Assembly: GCF_018614095.1 (NCBI RefSeq)
Contig: NZ_JAGGOY010000072.1
Span: 1-64,000 of the forward strand
DNA: 64,000 nt
Source of the DNA: Streptomyces sp. ISL-87
GTDB lineage: Bacteria > Actinomycetota > Actinomycetes > Streptomycetales > Streptomycetaceae
Direction of reading: 5' to 3'
The translations under genes were made by a program, and so were the position numbers. Positions 18,690 through 26,790 of this stretch are shown one piece after another. The notes below the pieces were generated by a model. That model saw only the letters and a list, made by a program, of their open reading frames with translations. It ran no database searches and was not told the origin of the DNA. Position 1 is the first letter of the stretch. Each line of letters opens with the position of its first letter.

Positions 18690-19394
18690 GTGAACGCCAC
18701 GGACGCAGCTGCCAAGGCCCACCCCGGCACCCAGGGGAGCACGGGCGACGCATACGACGCGAGCCCCTATCTGCCACGGCGCGGTGGGCTCCCGGGCCTG
18801 CGGCGGGCCGCCGCCGACTGCCAGGGCTGCCCTCTGTTCGAGGACGCCACCCAGACCGTGTTCGGGGCCGGCTCCGCGCACGCCCGGCTGGTTCTGGTCG
18901 GGGAGCAGCCGGGCGATCAGGAGGACCGTCAGGGCGAACCCTTCGTGGGCCCGGCGGGGCGCCTGCTGTACCGGGCGCTCGGAGAGGCGGGGCTGGGCGA
19001 GGAGAGCGTGTACGTCACGAACGCGGTCAAGCACTTCAAGTTCACGACGGCGGCGGGCCACGGCAAGCGGCGCATCCACAAGGCCCCGAGCCTGCGCGAG
19101 ATGACCGCCTGCCGTCCCTGGCTCACGGCCGAACTGCGCACGGTCGCCCCCGAGGTGGTCGTCGTACTGGGCGGCACTGCCGGCAAGGCCCTGCTCGGCA
19201 ACTCCTTCCGGGTAGGCGAACACCGCGGCGTACTGCGGCCGATGCCCGCCTTGGAGGGCGATGCGGCGACCCGGTGGCACGGACAGCTGCTGGCGACGGT
19301 CCACCCGTCCTCGGTGCTTCGGTCCGACGACCGGGAGGCGGCCTTCCGGGGGCTCGTCTCGGACCTACGCGTGGCCGCTGACGCCCTTCGGTGA
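18690..19394 (+). CDS. udgX: UdgX-type uracil-DNA glycosylase
   Basis: 234 aa, family 4-like uracil-DNA glycosylase with UdgX signatures: motif A GEQPGDQEDRQGEPFVGPAG (about residues 71-90), Cys-containing N-terminal cluster DCQGCPLF, the inserted loop HGKRRIHKAPS, and the C-terminal HPSSVLRS. In UdgX the His of the KRRIH loop forms a covalent bond with the abasic site, giving tight capture instead of turnover. The C-x2-C and later Cys residues suit a 4Fe-4S cluster. GTG 18690 has GGGAGGTGG upstream. It sits next to stress-regulator genes, consistent with genome protection. Confidence 0.9.
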   Translation: MNATDAAAKAHPGTQGSTGDAYDASPYLPRRGGLPGLRRAAADCQGCPLFEDATQTVFGAGSAHARLVLVGEQPGDQEDRQGEPFVGPAGRLLYRALGEAGLGEESVYVTNAVKHFKFTTAAGHGKRRIHKAPSLREMTACRPWLTAELRTVAPEVVVVLGGTAGKALLGNSFRVGEHRGVLRPMPALEGDAATRWHGQLLATVHPSSVLRSDDREAAFRGLVSDLRVAADALR

Positions 19395-19418
19395 GCGCTT
19401 CCGTGTGATGACCCCCCA

Positions 19419-19523
19419 TCAGGTCCTCGCCATCAGGCCCTCGTCCTCCCCCCGGCCCGGCGCGGGTCGGGGTTGAGAAGTTACGCCGGCGAGGTATTCG
19501 GCCGGCGAACGGGGCGTTGCCAT
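19419..19523 (-). CDS. Predicted 34-residue protein under a SigB-like box
   Basis: ATG 19523 is preceded by a strong SD (GAGGAGGAGG) and 68 nt upstream lies a GCGGCTACCC box (GGGTAGCCGC on this strand). The peptide (ATPRSPAEYLAGVTSQPRP..) has no recognised domain and ends just before the UdgX stop on the other strand. Too short for homology; support is the promoter plus SD pairing. Confidence 0.45.
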   Translation of the reverse strand: MATPRSPAEYLAGVTSQPRPAPGRGEDEGLMART

Positions 19524-19590
19524 GCGCCTCCTCCTCGCACTTCCCGGCCCGGCGGGCACGCCTGCCGTGCAGCTCTCCCTTTCCCTCCGG

Positions 19591-19619
19591 GCGGCTACCC
19601 CGCACCCACGCCGGTATCC
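19591..19619 (-). promoter_or_regulatory. SigB-like promoter
   Basis: Minus strand: GGAT (19619-19616), 15 nt, GGGTAGCCGC (19600-19591). The only gene-like target is the 34-codon ORF at 19523. Confidence 0.5.
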
Positions 19620-19762
19620 CCGTGATGTCCGTACCGGACCTGCTGCGCGCGTGCAGGCTCGGAGAGAAGACGCCGAACCCCGGGCACGGCTGTGTATGGG
19701 TCGCCAATGCCGGGCATGCGCCTTTACAAGAGAAAGAGTGCACACTTCACCCGGAGCCTCCG

Positions 19763-20176
19763 ATGACTCCCTCATACCAGCACCCACCAAGGCACCTCGA
19801 CCTGCCGCCTGACGTCAGCGCCGCCAGCCGCGCCCGCGACGCGACCTCTCGGTTTCTGCGCAGTGCCAGCAACCACGGGCAGCCGGTGGTCCCGGCAGCC
19901 GTGGACGCCGCTGTCCTGATCGTGACCGAGCTCGTCACCAACGCCGTCCGGCACACCGACGGCCCGTGCAGCCTCGACCTCGACCTGCATGAGGGGCTGC
20001 TCGACATCGACGTCACCGACAGCAGCTCCACCCCACCCGAGACCCGGCCGCCCCACTACGACGGCAGCGGAGGCTGGGGCTGGATCCTCATCCGCCACGT
20101 CGCCCATGAGGTCAGCGTTATGCCCACATCCACCGGCGGAAAGTGCATTCATGCCTGCATCGCGATCGCCGGGTGA
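19763..20176 (+). CDS. RsbW-like ATP-binding anti-sigma/regulatory protein
   Basis: 137 aa, GHKL-type ATPase domain: VLIVTELVTNAVRHT (N box with catalytic Glu and Asn), DIDVTDSSSTPP (D box region), and GGWGWILIRHVAHEVSV (G box). Stand-alone domains of this type in Streptomyces bind sigma factors or STAS antagonists. It directly precedes a STAS gene, completing an RsbW/RsbV-like pair. ATG 19763 has CCGGAGCC upstream; the longer open frame to 19517 lacks homologous content. Confidence 0.88.
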   Translation: MTPSYQHPPRHLDLPPDVSAASRARDATSRFLRSASNHGQPVVPAAVDAAVLIVTELVTNAVRHTDGPCSLDLDLHEGLLDIDVTDSSSTPPETRPPHYDGSGGWGWILIRHVAHEVSVMPTSTGGKCIHACIAIAG

Positions 20177-20262
20177 CACGTGCCCCCGCTTCGGTTAAAT
20201 CCGACGAGACGGGCAGGCGCCACAAGGGGAGGAGCAGGTCCCGGATACAAAGAAACACCGCC

Positions 20263-20700
20263 ATGGAATCCTTCTTCGAGATCACGGTCGACCGCGCCGG
20301 CGACACACTGACGATCACCTTCGCAGGGGAGATCGACTTCTCGGCAGAGCGCGCTCTCGATGCCGTGCTGGGGTCCCTGCCGGCCGGGGCGGCCGTTGTG
20401 GTGGACATAAGCGGTGTGACGTTCATGGACCTCGCCGGGCTGCGCTTCCTCCTCGCACTGAGCTCACCGCACCCGCAAGGAGTGCAGGCCGCTCGTCGTC
20501 GAAGGTTGGCAGCGCCAGCCCCGGCATTTCGTTCGCCTCGTCGCCGAACTCGGTGCGGCTCCCGCGCCCGAGCTCACCGGCTCCGACCTGGGCGACGAGA
20601 TCCAGGGGACTTCGGTCCCGGGCCGCACTCGCCCGTCTCCTCGGCAGCGCGGAGGCCGCCCGGAGCGTGCGAGACCACTTCCCGCGCTCGGCCGCTGTGA
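20263..20700 (+). pseudogene. STAS anti-anti-sigma factor, frameshifted
   Basis: N-terminal STAS domain is clear: FFEITVDRAGDTLTITFAGEIDFSAERAL.. VVVDISGVTFMDLAGLRFLLAL, where the Asp-Leu pair before AGLRF stands in the usual D-S phosphorylation site region (Ser replaced by Leu). After LALSS (near 20465) the frame turns Arg-rich, while another frame continues with family-like CRPLVVEGWQRQPRHFVRLVAELGAAPAPELT. The gene is therefore frameshifted (about two bases missing near 20465-20475) or misread. Immediate downstream partner of the RsbW-like gene. Confidence 0.65.
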
Positions 20701-20745
20701 TCTTCGGCTGGGCGCCCAGCCGTACCGCCGGAAGGAGAAGCGCTC

Positions 20746-21678
20746 GTGCTATCCAACGCAGCGGAACACGACAGTGTGGAACGCGGCAGCGCGGAACGCG
20801 GCAGTGGGGCACCTGACCCCACCACCATGTATCCCCAGCCGGATTTTCCCCAGCAGGAGCAGGAGCCGCCCGGCGCCACCCGGCCCATGGAGCCGGTTCC
20901 CGACCACGGCGAAGGCTCCTACCGCGGTACCGGGCTGCTCCTGGACCGCAAGGCGGTGATCACGGGCGGCGACTCGGGCATCGGCCGGGCAGTGGCGCTC
21001 GCTTACGCCCGCGAGGGGGCCGACGTCCTCTTCACCTACCTCCCCGAGGAAGCGGAGGACGCCGACCAGACCATGCGCCTGGTGGAGGAGGCGGGCCGCA
21101 AGGCAGTGGCGGTGCCCTGCGACATCAGGGAAGAAGAACAGTGCCGGACGGTGATCGACCACGCGGTCGCCGAGTTCGGCCGCATCGACATCCTGGTCAA
21201 CAACGCCGCGTACCAGATGGCCCAGCCGGACGGGATTTCCGCCATCACCACGGAGCAGTTCGACCGCGTCGTGCGGACCAACCTCTACGCCATGTTCTGG
21301 CTCTCCAAGGGGGCCCTCCCCCACATGTCCGCCGGCGCCAGCATCATCAACACCACGTCCGTGCAGGCCTACAAGCCGAGCCCGGCGCTCCTGGACTACG
21401 CAATGACCAAGGGCGCCATCGTCACCTTCACCCAGGGCCTGGCCCAGATGGTGGCCTCGGACGGGATCCGGGTCAACGCCGTGGCCCCCGGGCCCGTCTG
21501 GACTCCGCTGATCCCGGCGACCATGCCGGACACCACGGAGTTCGGCAAGCAGAGTCCGCTGGGGCGCGCCGCGCAGCCGGCGGAGATGGCTCCCGCGTAC
21601 GTATTCCTCGCGTCCTCCAGGGCGAGCTACATCACCGCCGAGATCCTGAACGCGACAGGCGGGACACCCCTGCCCTGA
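20746..21678 (+). CDS. SDR oxidoreductase, general-stress 39 type
   Basis: 310 aa. The Pro/Gln-rich leader MYPQPDFPQQEQEPPG and the M-E-P-V-P-D-H-G-E motif are typical of the glucose/ribitol dehydrogenase-like stress SDRs. Then AVITGGDSGIGRAVALAYAREGADV (NAD(P) binding), LVNNAAYQM, IINTTSVQAYKP (Ser), YAMTKGA (Tyr-x3-Lys) and VNAVAPGPVWTP. GTG 20746 has GGAAGGAG upstream; ATG 20827 is the more usual family start. The extra N-terminus contains three 15-bp tandem repeats. Confidence 0.9.
   Translation: MLSNAAEHDSVERGSAERGSGAPDPTTMYPQPDFPQQEQEPPGATRPMEPVPDHGEGSYRGTGLLLDRKAVITGGDSGIGRAVALAYAREGADVLFTYLPEEAEDADQTMRLVEEAGRKAVAVPCDIREEEQCRTVIDHAVAEFGRIDILVNNAAYQMAQPDGISAITTEQFDRVVRTNLYAMFWLSKGALPHMSAGASIINTTSVQAYKPSPALLDYAMTKGAIVTFTQGLAQMVASDGIRVNAVAPGPVWTPLIPATMPDTTEFGKQSPLGRAAQPAEMAPAYVFLASSRASYITAEILNATGGTPLP
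20763..20807 (+). repeat. Three 15-bp tandem repeats in SDR 5' end
   Basis: Units 20763-20777, 20778-20792 and 20793-20807, consensus GGAACGCGGCAGNGN, encoding the E(H/R)(D/G)S(V/A/G) repeats upstream of the likely family start. Confidence 0.75.
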
Positions 21679-21830
21679 ACCCGCCGGCCTGTCTGGCCCG
21701 CCAGCCCGGTCAGCCCGTCAGCCCGTCAGCCCGTGGGCGCGGTGCCGGCTGCCAGACGGTCCATGAGGGCTGCGCAGCCAGGCGGCGAGCGTGACAGCCT
21801 GGCGGGCCTGCGCCTCCGTCAGGCGCGCTG

Positions 21831-21859
21831 GAATGCGCCGCCACCGGACGGGTAGGCGC
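21831..21859 (+). promoter_or_regulatory. SigB-like promoter
   Basis: GAAT (21831-21834), 15 nt, GGGTAGGCGC (21850-21859). The next gene-like frame on this strand is the 39-codon ORF at 21986. Confidence 0.5.
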
Positions 21860-21985
21860 GGGTCAGCCAGTGCGTCGTCGCCGCTATGAGCGGGGACAGG
21901 GAGAGGTCTGTGGGCACGGGCGGGCCATCCGGCTGGTTTCGGGGAACGAGAACGCCACGGTAACGACCACATCACCCCAATTGGA

Positions 21986-22105
21986 ATGAGATGGCTGAAA
22001 TCGTTGCGCACCACACAACCACCGGCCAACAATCTCCTCGCCCCCGGCATCGGCCTCGTCGACCGCCTCCGCGACATGATGAGCGGCCGCGGCAAAGACT
22101 CCTGA
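21986..22105 (+). CDS. Predicted 39-residue basic protein
   Basis: Reads RWLKSLRTTQPPANNLLAPG then GIGLVDRLRDMMSGRGKDS: a basic N-terminus, a Pro/Asn linker and an amphipathic C-terminal helix. SD is weak (TTGGAATG). It is the only plausible product of the promoter-like box at 21831. The surrounding 21680-22170 stretch holds nothing else except CAGCCCGT repeats near 21711-21736. Confidence 0.4.
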   Translation: MRWLKSLRTTQPPANNLLAPGIGLVDRLRDMMSGRGKDS

Positions 22106-22169
22106 GCCACGCCGCAACGGCCGCCGCCCACTCCCCATCCCAGGGAGGGGGCCGCGGCCGCGGGTCACC

Positions 22170-24599
22170 TCAGTCGCACGTGCCCCGCGGTACATGGATG
22201 TCCAGGACGCACACGTCGTCACGGCCCGCGGATTGAAGGGCCGACAGGAGCTGTGCCAGCGGTTCCGGGGTCCCACCGCCCATGGCCAGGGCGGCTGCCT
22301 CCACGAGGCGGTCGAGTCCCTTGTCTATGCTCTCCCCCGGGACTTCGATGAGCCCGTCGGTGTACAGGAGCAGGTGGTCGCCGGGCTCCAGGTCGAGCGT
22401 CTCCTGTACGTACAGGGAGTCGAAGGACGCTCCGAGGAGGCTTCCTTCGGGCAGGGGAAGGTATCGCGCCTCGCCACCGCGGATCAGCAGGGGCGGCAGA
22501 TGCCCGGCCCGCACCCAGGCCAGGCGCCGCTCCGCCGGCCAGTAGCGCGCCATGATCATGGTGGCCGTGGTGGCGGCCGTGTGCAGGAGAAGCGTGTTGA
22601 GCCGGCCCATGGCATCGGGCAGGGCCGAGCCGGTGATGATCATGCCCTTTGCGGTGAACCGCAGTTGGGCCATGGTCCCGACGGCGTCGAGCCCGTGGCC
22701 CGCGACGTCCCCGACGACGAAGAAGGCGCTTTTGTCCGGGAGTTCGATGGCGCTGTACCAGTCGCCTCCGACATTGACTCCGCTGTCCGAGGGCATGTAG
22801 GCGATGTCGACGCGCAGTCCCACCAGTTCGATCGACTGCTCCGGGATGGGCAGCAGAGCGTGCTGGAGGCGCGCGGCGATCGCCCGTTCGGCCTGGAGCA
22901 TGCCTCGCTGGACGAGTACGGCCCGCTCGCTCTCGCGCAGGGCGAGCTCGGTGTCCCGCTGGGGTGTGAGGTCCTGGAAGAAACCGTGCACCTCGACGGG
23001 GACGCCGTTAGCGTCCGTCTCGGCCTCGGCGACGATGCGCAGGTGGCGGACTCCACCCTCGGTGGTGATGCGGAAGGGCTGATCGATCGGGACCCCTTCG
23101 CCCAGCAGCCGCTGGACGGCTTCGGCGAGCGTCGGCAGGTCGTCCGCGACGAGATGGTTCGGGAGCTCTTCCAGCGTCATGGGCCCCAGGTCGGGCGGGC
23201 GGTCGAAGATGGCGTACAGCTGCTCGGACCAGTTGATCGTGTCGGTGGTCAGATTCCAGTCGGCCCAGCCGAGGTTGCCCAGGCGCTGCATGGTGGCCAG
23301 CCGCCGGATCTCGCGTTCGCTGGTGTCGTGGCGGACCCACGAGACGACCAGCCGGCCTGCCAGCCGCGTCGCCCGCACGGAGTAGACGGACGTCTCGCGA
23401 ACGCCGGCGGCCACTTCCTGGTAGGAGAATGGCTCGCCCTCGTAGGTGGTCCCGGTGTCCAGGGCGTCGAGGTAGCCCTGCCACACAGGTGTTCCCGCCA
23501 CGGTGGGGTAGGTCTCCAGAATCCTCCGGCCCACGAGCTCCTTCCCGCGGCGGCCCGCCACATCCACCGAGTCCGGCGCGGCCGCGTCGATCCGGTAGTC
23601 CTCCACCTCACCGGCCGGCGAGCGCAGGGGTGAGAGGAGGATCGCCGGACCGGTCAGGGCGTCGAGGATCCTCTGGACGGCGGCCACCTCCTCGTCCACC
23701 GGCCCGGTCTCGCGGGGCTGCAAGACGCGCAGGGGGCCACCGCACAACCGCACGGCCTGCTGGAGCAAGGCTCGGTCGGCGTCGCCGAAGGGGGCGGGGA
23801 GCATCCGGAAGAATCCGATGGCGCTGGTGACGGACCCGTTGCCCAGTACGGGGATCCACGCGCGGGTGGGCCATCGCTCCGGCGGGCCGATGACCTGGTA
23901 GCTCTCGACGTCCCGCTCGGGGTCCTCCAGCCATCGAGGCTCGCGGGAGGTGATCACCTCCAGGGCAGCGACGCCGGGGAACGGCGGAATGTCCCGCCAC
24001 TGCGCGGCCAGCACGTCGTCGATCCCGGCGTGCCCGGTGAGCTCCAGCCTCCCGGCCTCGTCCAGCACGTAGATCATCACGCCGTCCACCCCGAGGGGGA
24101 CGCGCAGCGTCTCGTGCAGGAACCGCGCGGCGTCGTCCGCGCTCCGGGCAGCGGCCAGCGAAGCCGCCAGGCTTGCCAGGAGCGCGCGCGAGCCGGCGCC
24201 GCCGCGGCCGCTGGTGAGATAGCGGCCGGAGCTGAAGACCGACCCGTCGCCGTCGCCGCTGCCATCGCCGTCCGCGGCCGGACCGGCGCAGACGGTTACC
24301 GCGAGAGGCGTCGGGGGTGATGGGGTGGCCCTCGACCGGATCCCGCCGAGGGTGATCCAGCATTCCTCCAACAGGGTCCTGCCGTGTAGCCCGGCCCGTC
24401 GGATCAGCGCCTCGTACGCCGCGTCGGCCGAGAGCCCCTCCCGGGCCATCAGCAGGCCCTTGGCCCGCTCCAGTACCGCCGCGGTGGAAAGAAGACCTTC
24501 CAGCTCCGCCACCTCGGCCCGGAGCCTGGCCACGACCTTTGCCAGGGCCAGTACCTCGGGCGGCGCACCATCGCTGGGGCCGGTCGGATCCGTCTGCAC
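22170..24599 (-). CDS. ANTAR-GAF-PAS-PP2C (RsbU-like) phosphatase
   Basis: 809-aa soluble multi-sensor phosphatase. Residues about 15-70 resemble an ANTAR-like helical domain (AAVLERAKGLLMAREGLSADAAYEALIRRA). A GAF-like sensor follows (about 145-290), then two PAS-like segments (about 300-570, with INWSEQLYAIFDRPPDLGPM and a PAC-like VRHLRIVAEAETDANG), and a C-terminal SpoIIE/PP2C domain from about 585: LQHALLP, NVGGDWYSAIELPDKSAFFVVGDVAGHGLDA (metal Asp residues), HTAATTATMIMARY, LLLYTDGLIEV, DDVCVLDIHVP. Such enzymes dephosphorylate STAS proteins to free a sigma factor. It lies next to the RsbW/RsbV-like pair. Confidence 0.92.
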   Translation of the reverse strand: MQTDPTGPSDGAPPEVLALAKVVARLRAEVAELEGLLSTAAVLERAKGLLMAREGLSADAAYEALIRRAGLHGRTLLEECWITLGGIRSRATPSPPTPLAVTVCAGPAADGDGSGDGDGSVFSSGRYLTSGRGGAGSRALLASLAASLAAARSADDAARFLHETLRVPLGVDGVMIYVLDEAGRLELTGHAGIDDVLAAQWRDIPPFPGVAALEVITSREPRWLEDPERDVESYQVIGPPERWPTRAWIPVLGNGSVTSAIGFFRMLPAPFGDADRALLQQAVRLCGGPLRVLQPRETGPVDEEVAAVQRILDALTGPAILLSPLRSPAGEVEDYRIDAAAPDSVDVAGRRGKELVGRRILETYPTVAGTPVWQGYLDALDTGTTYEGEPFSYQEVAAGVRETSVYSVRATRLAGRLVVSWVRHDTSEREIRRLATMQRLGNLGWADWNLTTDTINWSEQLYAIFDRPPDLGPMTLEELPNHLVADDLPTLAEAVQRLLGEGVPIDQPFRITTEGGVRHLRIVAEAETDANGVPVEVHGFFQDLTPQRDTELALRESERAVLVQRGMLQAERAIAARLQHALLPIPEQSIELVGLRVDIAYMPSDSGVNVGGDWYSAIELPDKSAFFVVGDVAGHGLDAVGTMAQLRFTAKGMIITGSALPDAMGRLNTLLLHTAATTATMIMARYWPAERRLAWVRAGHLPPLLIRGGEARYLPLPEGSLLGASFDSLYVQETLDLEPGDHLLLYTDGLIEVPGESIDKGLDRLVEAAALAMGGGTPEPLAQLLSALQSAGRDDVCVLDIHVPRGTCD

Positions 24600-24789
24600 C
24601 CTTCGAGCATGGCACGGTCGCGGGTGCCGGGCGGGGAATGTGGCTTCGATCAGCCTCCGAAGACTGCCACGAAGGCCTCACAGAACGCGTCCAGGCCGTC
24701 CGGCTTGCGGCCTCGCGCCGGGCCGTCCGGTCTGAATCCTTTCTCTGAATCATTTACCCGAGTAGGCCGCGGTGGCCTTGCCGCGGCTG

Positions 24790-24818
24790 GTTTCGGACCG
24801 GCCCTGCGGGTTAGACGC
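24790..24818 (+). promoter_or_regulatory. SigB-like promoter for YbdK gene
   Basis: GTTT (24790-24793), exactly 15 nt, GGTTAGACGC (24809-24818). The expected transcription start is within about 3 nt of ATG 24824, so the message would be leaderless unless a later start is used. Confidence 0.6.
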
Positions 24819-24823
24819 CGTGC

Positions 24824-26044
24824 ATGGCTATCACCGAGGTCAGACACGGTGGGAACGGCACCGGCGGCACCAGTGGCACCAGCGGCGGCACCCCCGAAGC
24901 GGAAGCGGGAGCCATGCCCGGCCCCACCCGCCCAAACAGTGGCCAGCCCATCGTGTCCACCATGGGCGTCGAGGAAGAGTTCCTCCTGGTCGACCGCCTC
25001 ACCCGCGCACCCGTAAACCGCGCCGCACCCGTAATCCAGGCAGCCTCCACCACCCTCGGAAACCAGATACAGGCCGAGTTCTACAGCTGCATGGCCGAAA
25101 TCTGCACACAGCCCACAGCCACCGCAACCGACCTCCGCACCCAGCTCACCGCCCTACGCACCACCCTCGCCGACGCAGCACACGAATCCGGCTGCCTCCT
25201 CGTCGCCTCCGGCACCCCCGTCATACCCCCACACGACCCCATCCCCGTCACCAACACCACCCGCTACCACCGCATGGCACAACAATTCAGCGCACTCGTC
25301 GACGGCACCCTCGGCATCGTCTGCGGCTGCCACGTCCACATCGGCACCACCAACCGCGCCCAAGCACTCCACCTCGCCAACCACGTCCGACCCTGGCTCC
25401 CCACCCTCCAAGCCCTCGCCGTCAACTCCCCCTTCAACGGCGGCATCGACAGCGGCTACGCCAGCTGGCGAAGCCTCGAATTCAGCCGCTGGCCCACCGC
25501 CGGCCCCGCCCCACTCCTGAACCTAGACACCTACGAAAACACCGCCGACGCACTAGTAGCCTCCGGCATCCTCATGGACCGCCGAATGATCTACTGGTAC
25601 GCCCGCCCCTCCGAACACCACCCCACCGTCGAATTCCGCGTCACAGACGTCAACGCCGACCTCGACACCACCATCCTCATCGCACTACTCCTACGAGGCC
25701 TGTGCGCCACCATCCTCGCCGAAACCGAACAAGGCAGCCCACCCCCCGCCATCCCCCCAGCACGACTACGCGCCGCACACCAATACGCCGCCCGCTACGG
25801 CTCCACAGGCCCAGCCCTCGACCCCCTCACCGGCACGACCGTGCCCGCCCAAACCCTCACCGCAGCCCTCGTCACAGCCGCCACACCAGGACTGCACACC
25901 GCAGGCGACCTCACACACATCCACCACCTCCTCACCCACCGCCACAAAGGCACCGGCGCCGACCGCCAACGCGACACATACGACCGCACCCACCGCCTAC
26001 ACACCGTCGTCGACCAACTCGCCGAAGCCACCACCAACACCTGA
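24824..26044 (+). CDS. YbdK-type carboxylate-amine ligase (GCS2 family)
   Basis: 406-aa glutamate-cysteine ligase-like ATP-grasp-related enzyme. Family blocks: TMGVEEEFLLVDR (Mg/ATP-binding Glu residues, about residues 46-58), IQAEFYSCMAEICT, GCHVHIGTTN, NSPFNGGIDSGYASWRS, and MIYWYARPSEHHPTVEFRVTDVNAD. YbdK proteins make gamma-glutamyl amides; the substrate here is unknown. A 45-residue Gly/Thr-rich leader precedes the domain, so ATG 24959 (MGVEEE) is a possible alternative start. The gene is very C- and A-rich on its coding strand and uses CTA and CGA codons freely, unlike its neighbours. Confidence 0.9.
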   Translation: MAITEVRHGGNGTGGTSGTSGGTPEAEAGAMPGPTRPNSGQPIVSTMGVEEEFLLVDRLTRAPVNRAAPVIQAASTTLGNQIQAEFYSCMAEICTQPTATATDLRTQLTALRTTLADAAHESGCLLVASGTPVIPPHDPIPVTNTTRYHRMAQQFSALVDGTLGIVCGCHVHIGTTNRAQALHLANHVRPWLPTLQALAVNSPFNGGIDSGYASWRSLEFSRWPTAGPAPLLNLDTYENTADALVASGILMDRRMIYWYARPSEHHPTVEFRVTDVNADLDTTILIALLLRGLCATILAETEQGSPPPAIPPARLRAAHQYAARYGSTGPALDPLTGTTVPAQTLTAALVTAATPGLHTAGDLTHIHHLLTHRHKGTGADRQRDTYDRTHRLHTVVDQLAEATTNT

Positions 26045-26126
26045 ACCTCCCAAGCCACTCGGCACAGGCTGCCTGACGCGCCTGCCGTGCTGTAGCCGAT
26101 GCTGTTCGCACCGGCGTCCTGCACGG

Positions 26127-26155
26127 GCATCAACTCGGATGAGCCGGGTAGTCGC
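26127..26155 (+). promoter_or_regulatory. SigB-like promoter for hsp20
   Basis: GCAT (26127-26130), 15 nt, GGGTAGTCGC (26146-26155), about 33 nt before the hsp20 ATG. Confidence 0.65.
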
Positions 26156-26188
26156 CTCTGTGAAGGAAGTACAGGTAAGGAGGCAGAG

Positions 26189-26620
26189 ATGCCTGCCCAC
26201 ATCATGCGAAGACGGCTCCCGTTCGCTCGGTGGGACATGGACCTGCGCGACTGGCTCGAAGGACGGCCGATGGTCACGCGGCCTGCCTCCGGTCGGCAAT
26301 TCATGCCGATCGAGGAATACGAGTACGACGGCGCGTACGTGGTCAAGGCCGAGCTGCCCGGCATCGATCCGGATAAGGACGTCGAGATCACGCTCCACCA
26401 CCGGATGCTTACCATCAAGGCCGAGCGCAGTGAGGAGCACCAGGACAAGGAGCGGTCCGAGTTCCGCTACGGCACCTTCACGCGCAGCATCGAAGTACCG
26501 GCGGCGGCCGCGGAGGAGGAAATCACCGCCTCCTATGCCAAGGGCGTCCTGACGGTAAAGGTGCCGCTGATCGGCGAGCAGCCGGCGACCCGCCACATCG
26601 AGATCAAGAGGGAGGACTGA
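26189..26620 (+). CDS. Hsp20/alpha-crystallin small heat-shock protein
   Basis: 143 aa. Short N-terminus (LPFARWDMDLRDWLEG), an alpha-crystallin domain (IEEYEYDGAYVVKAELPGIDPDKDVEITLHHRMLTIKAERSEE .. YGTFTRSIEVPAAAAEEEITASYAKGVLTVKVPL with the A-x-x-x-GVL signature) and a short C-terminus with HIEIKRED. An ATP-independent holdase, similar in layout to the mycobacterial dormancy antigen HspX/Acr. ATG 26189 has TAAGGAGG. The third baeRF gene begins 170 nt downstream on the same strand. Confidence 0.95.
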   Translation: MPAHIMRRRLPFARWDMDLRDWLEGRPMVTRPASGRQFMPIEEYEYDGAYVVKAELPGIDPDKDVEITLHHRMLTIKAERSEEHQDKERSEFRYGTFTRSIEVPAAAAEEEITASYAKGVLTVKVPLIGEQPATRHIEIKRED

Positions 26621-26790
26621 ACCATTGCGCGAGACCTCGACAGCCGTGCGCTGCCACATCCCTCATAGCGGCACAGCGGGTTCATCGGGTCACGCTCCGC
26701 CCCTCTACTCAGATGCGGAGCGTTCCACTCGGCGGGGGCGGCTCTGACCGGGCCAGGGGCCGGGGCAGCCGGTCGCGACGGGAGGAAACC

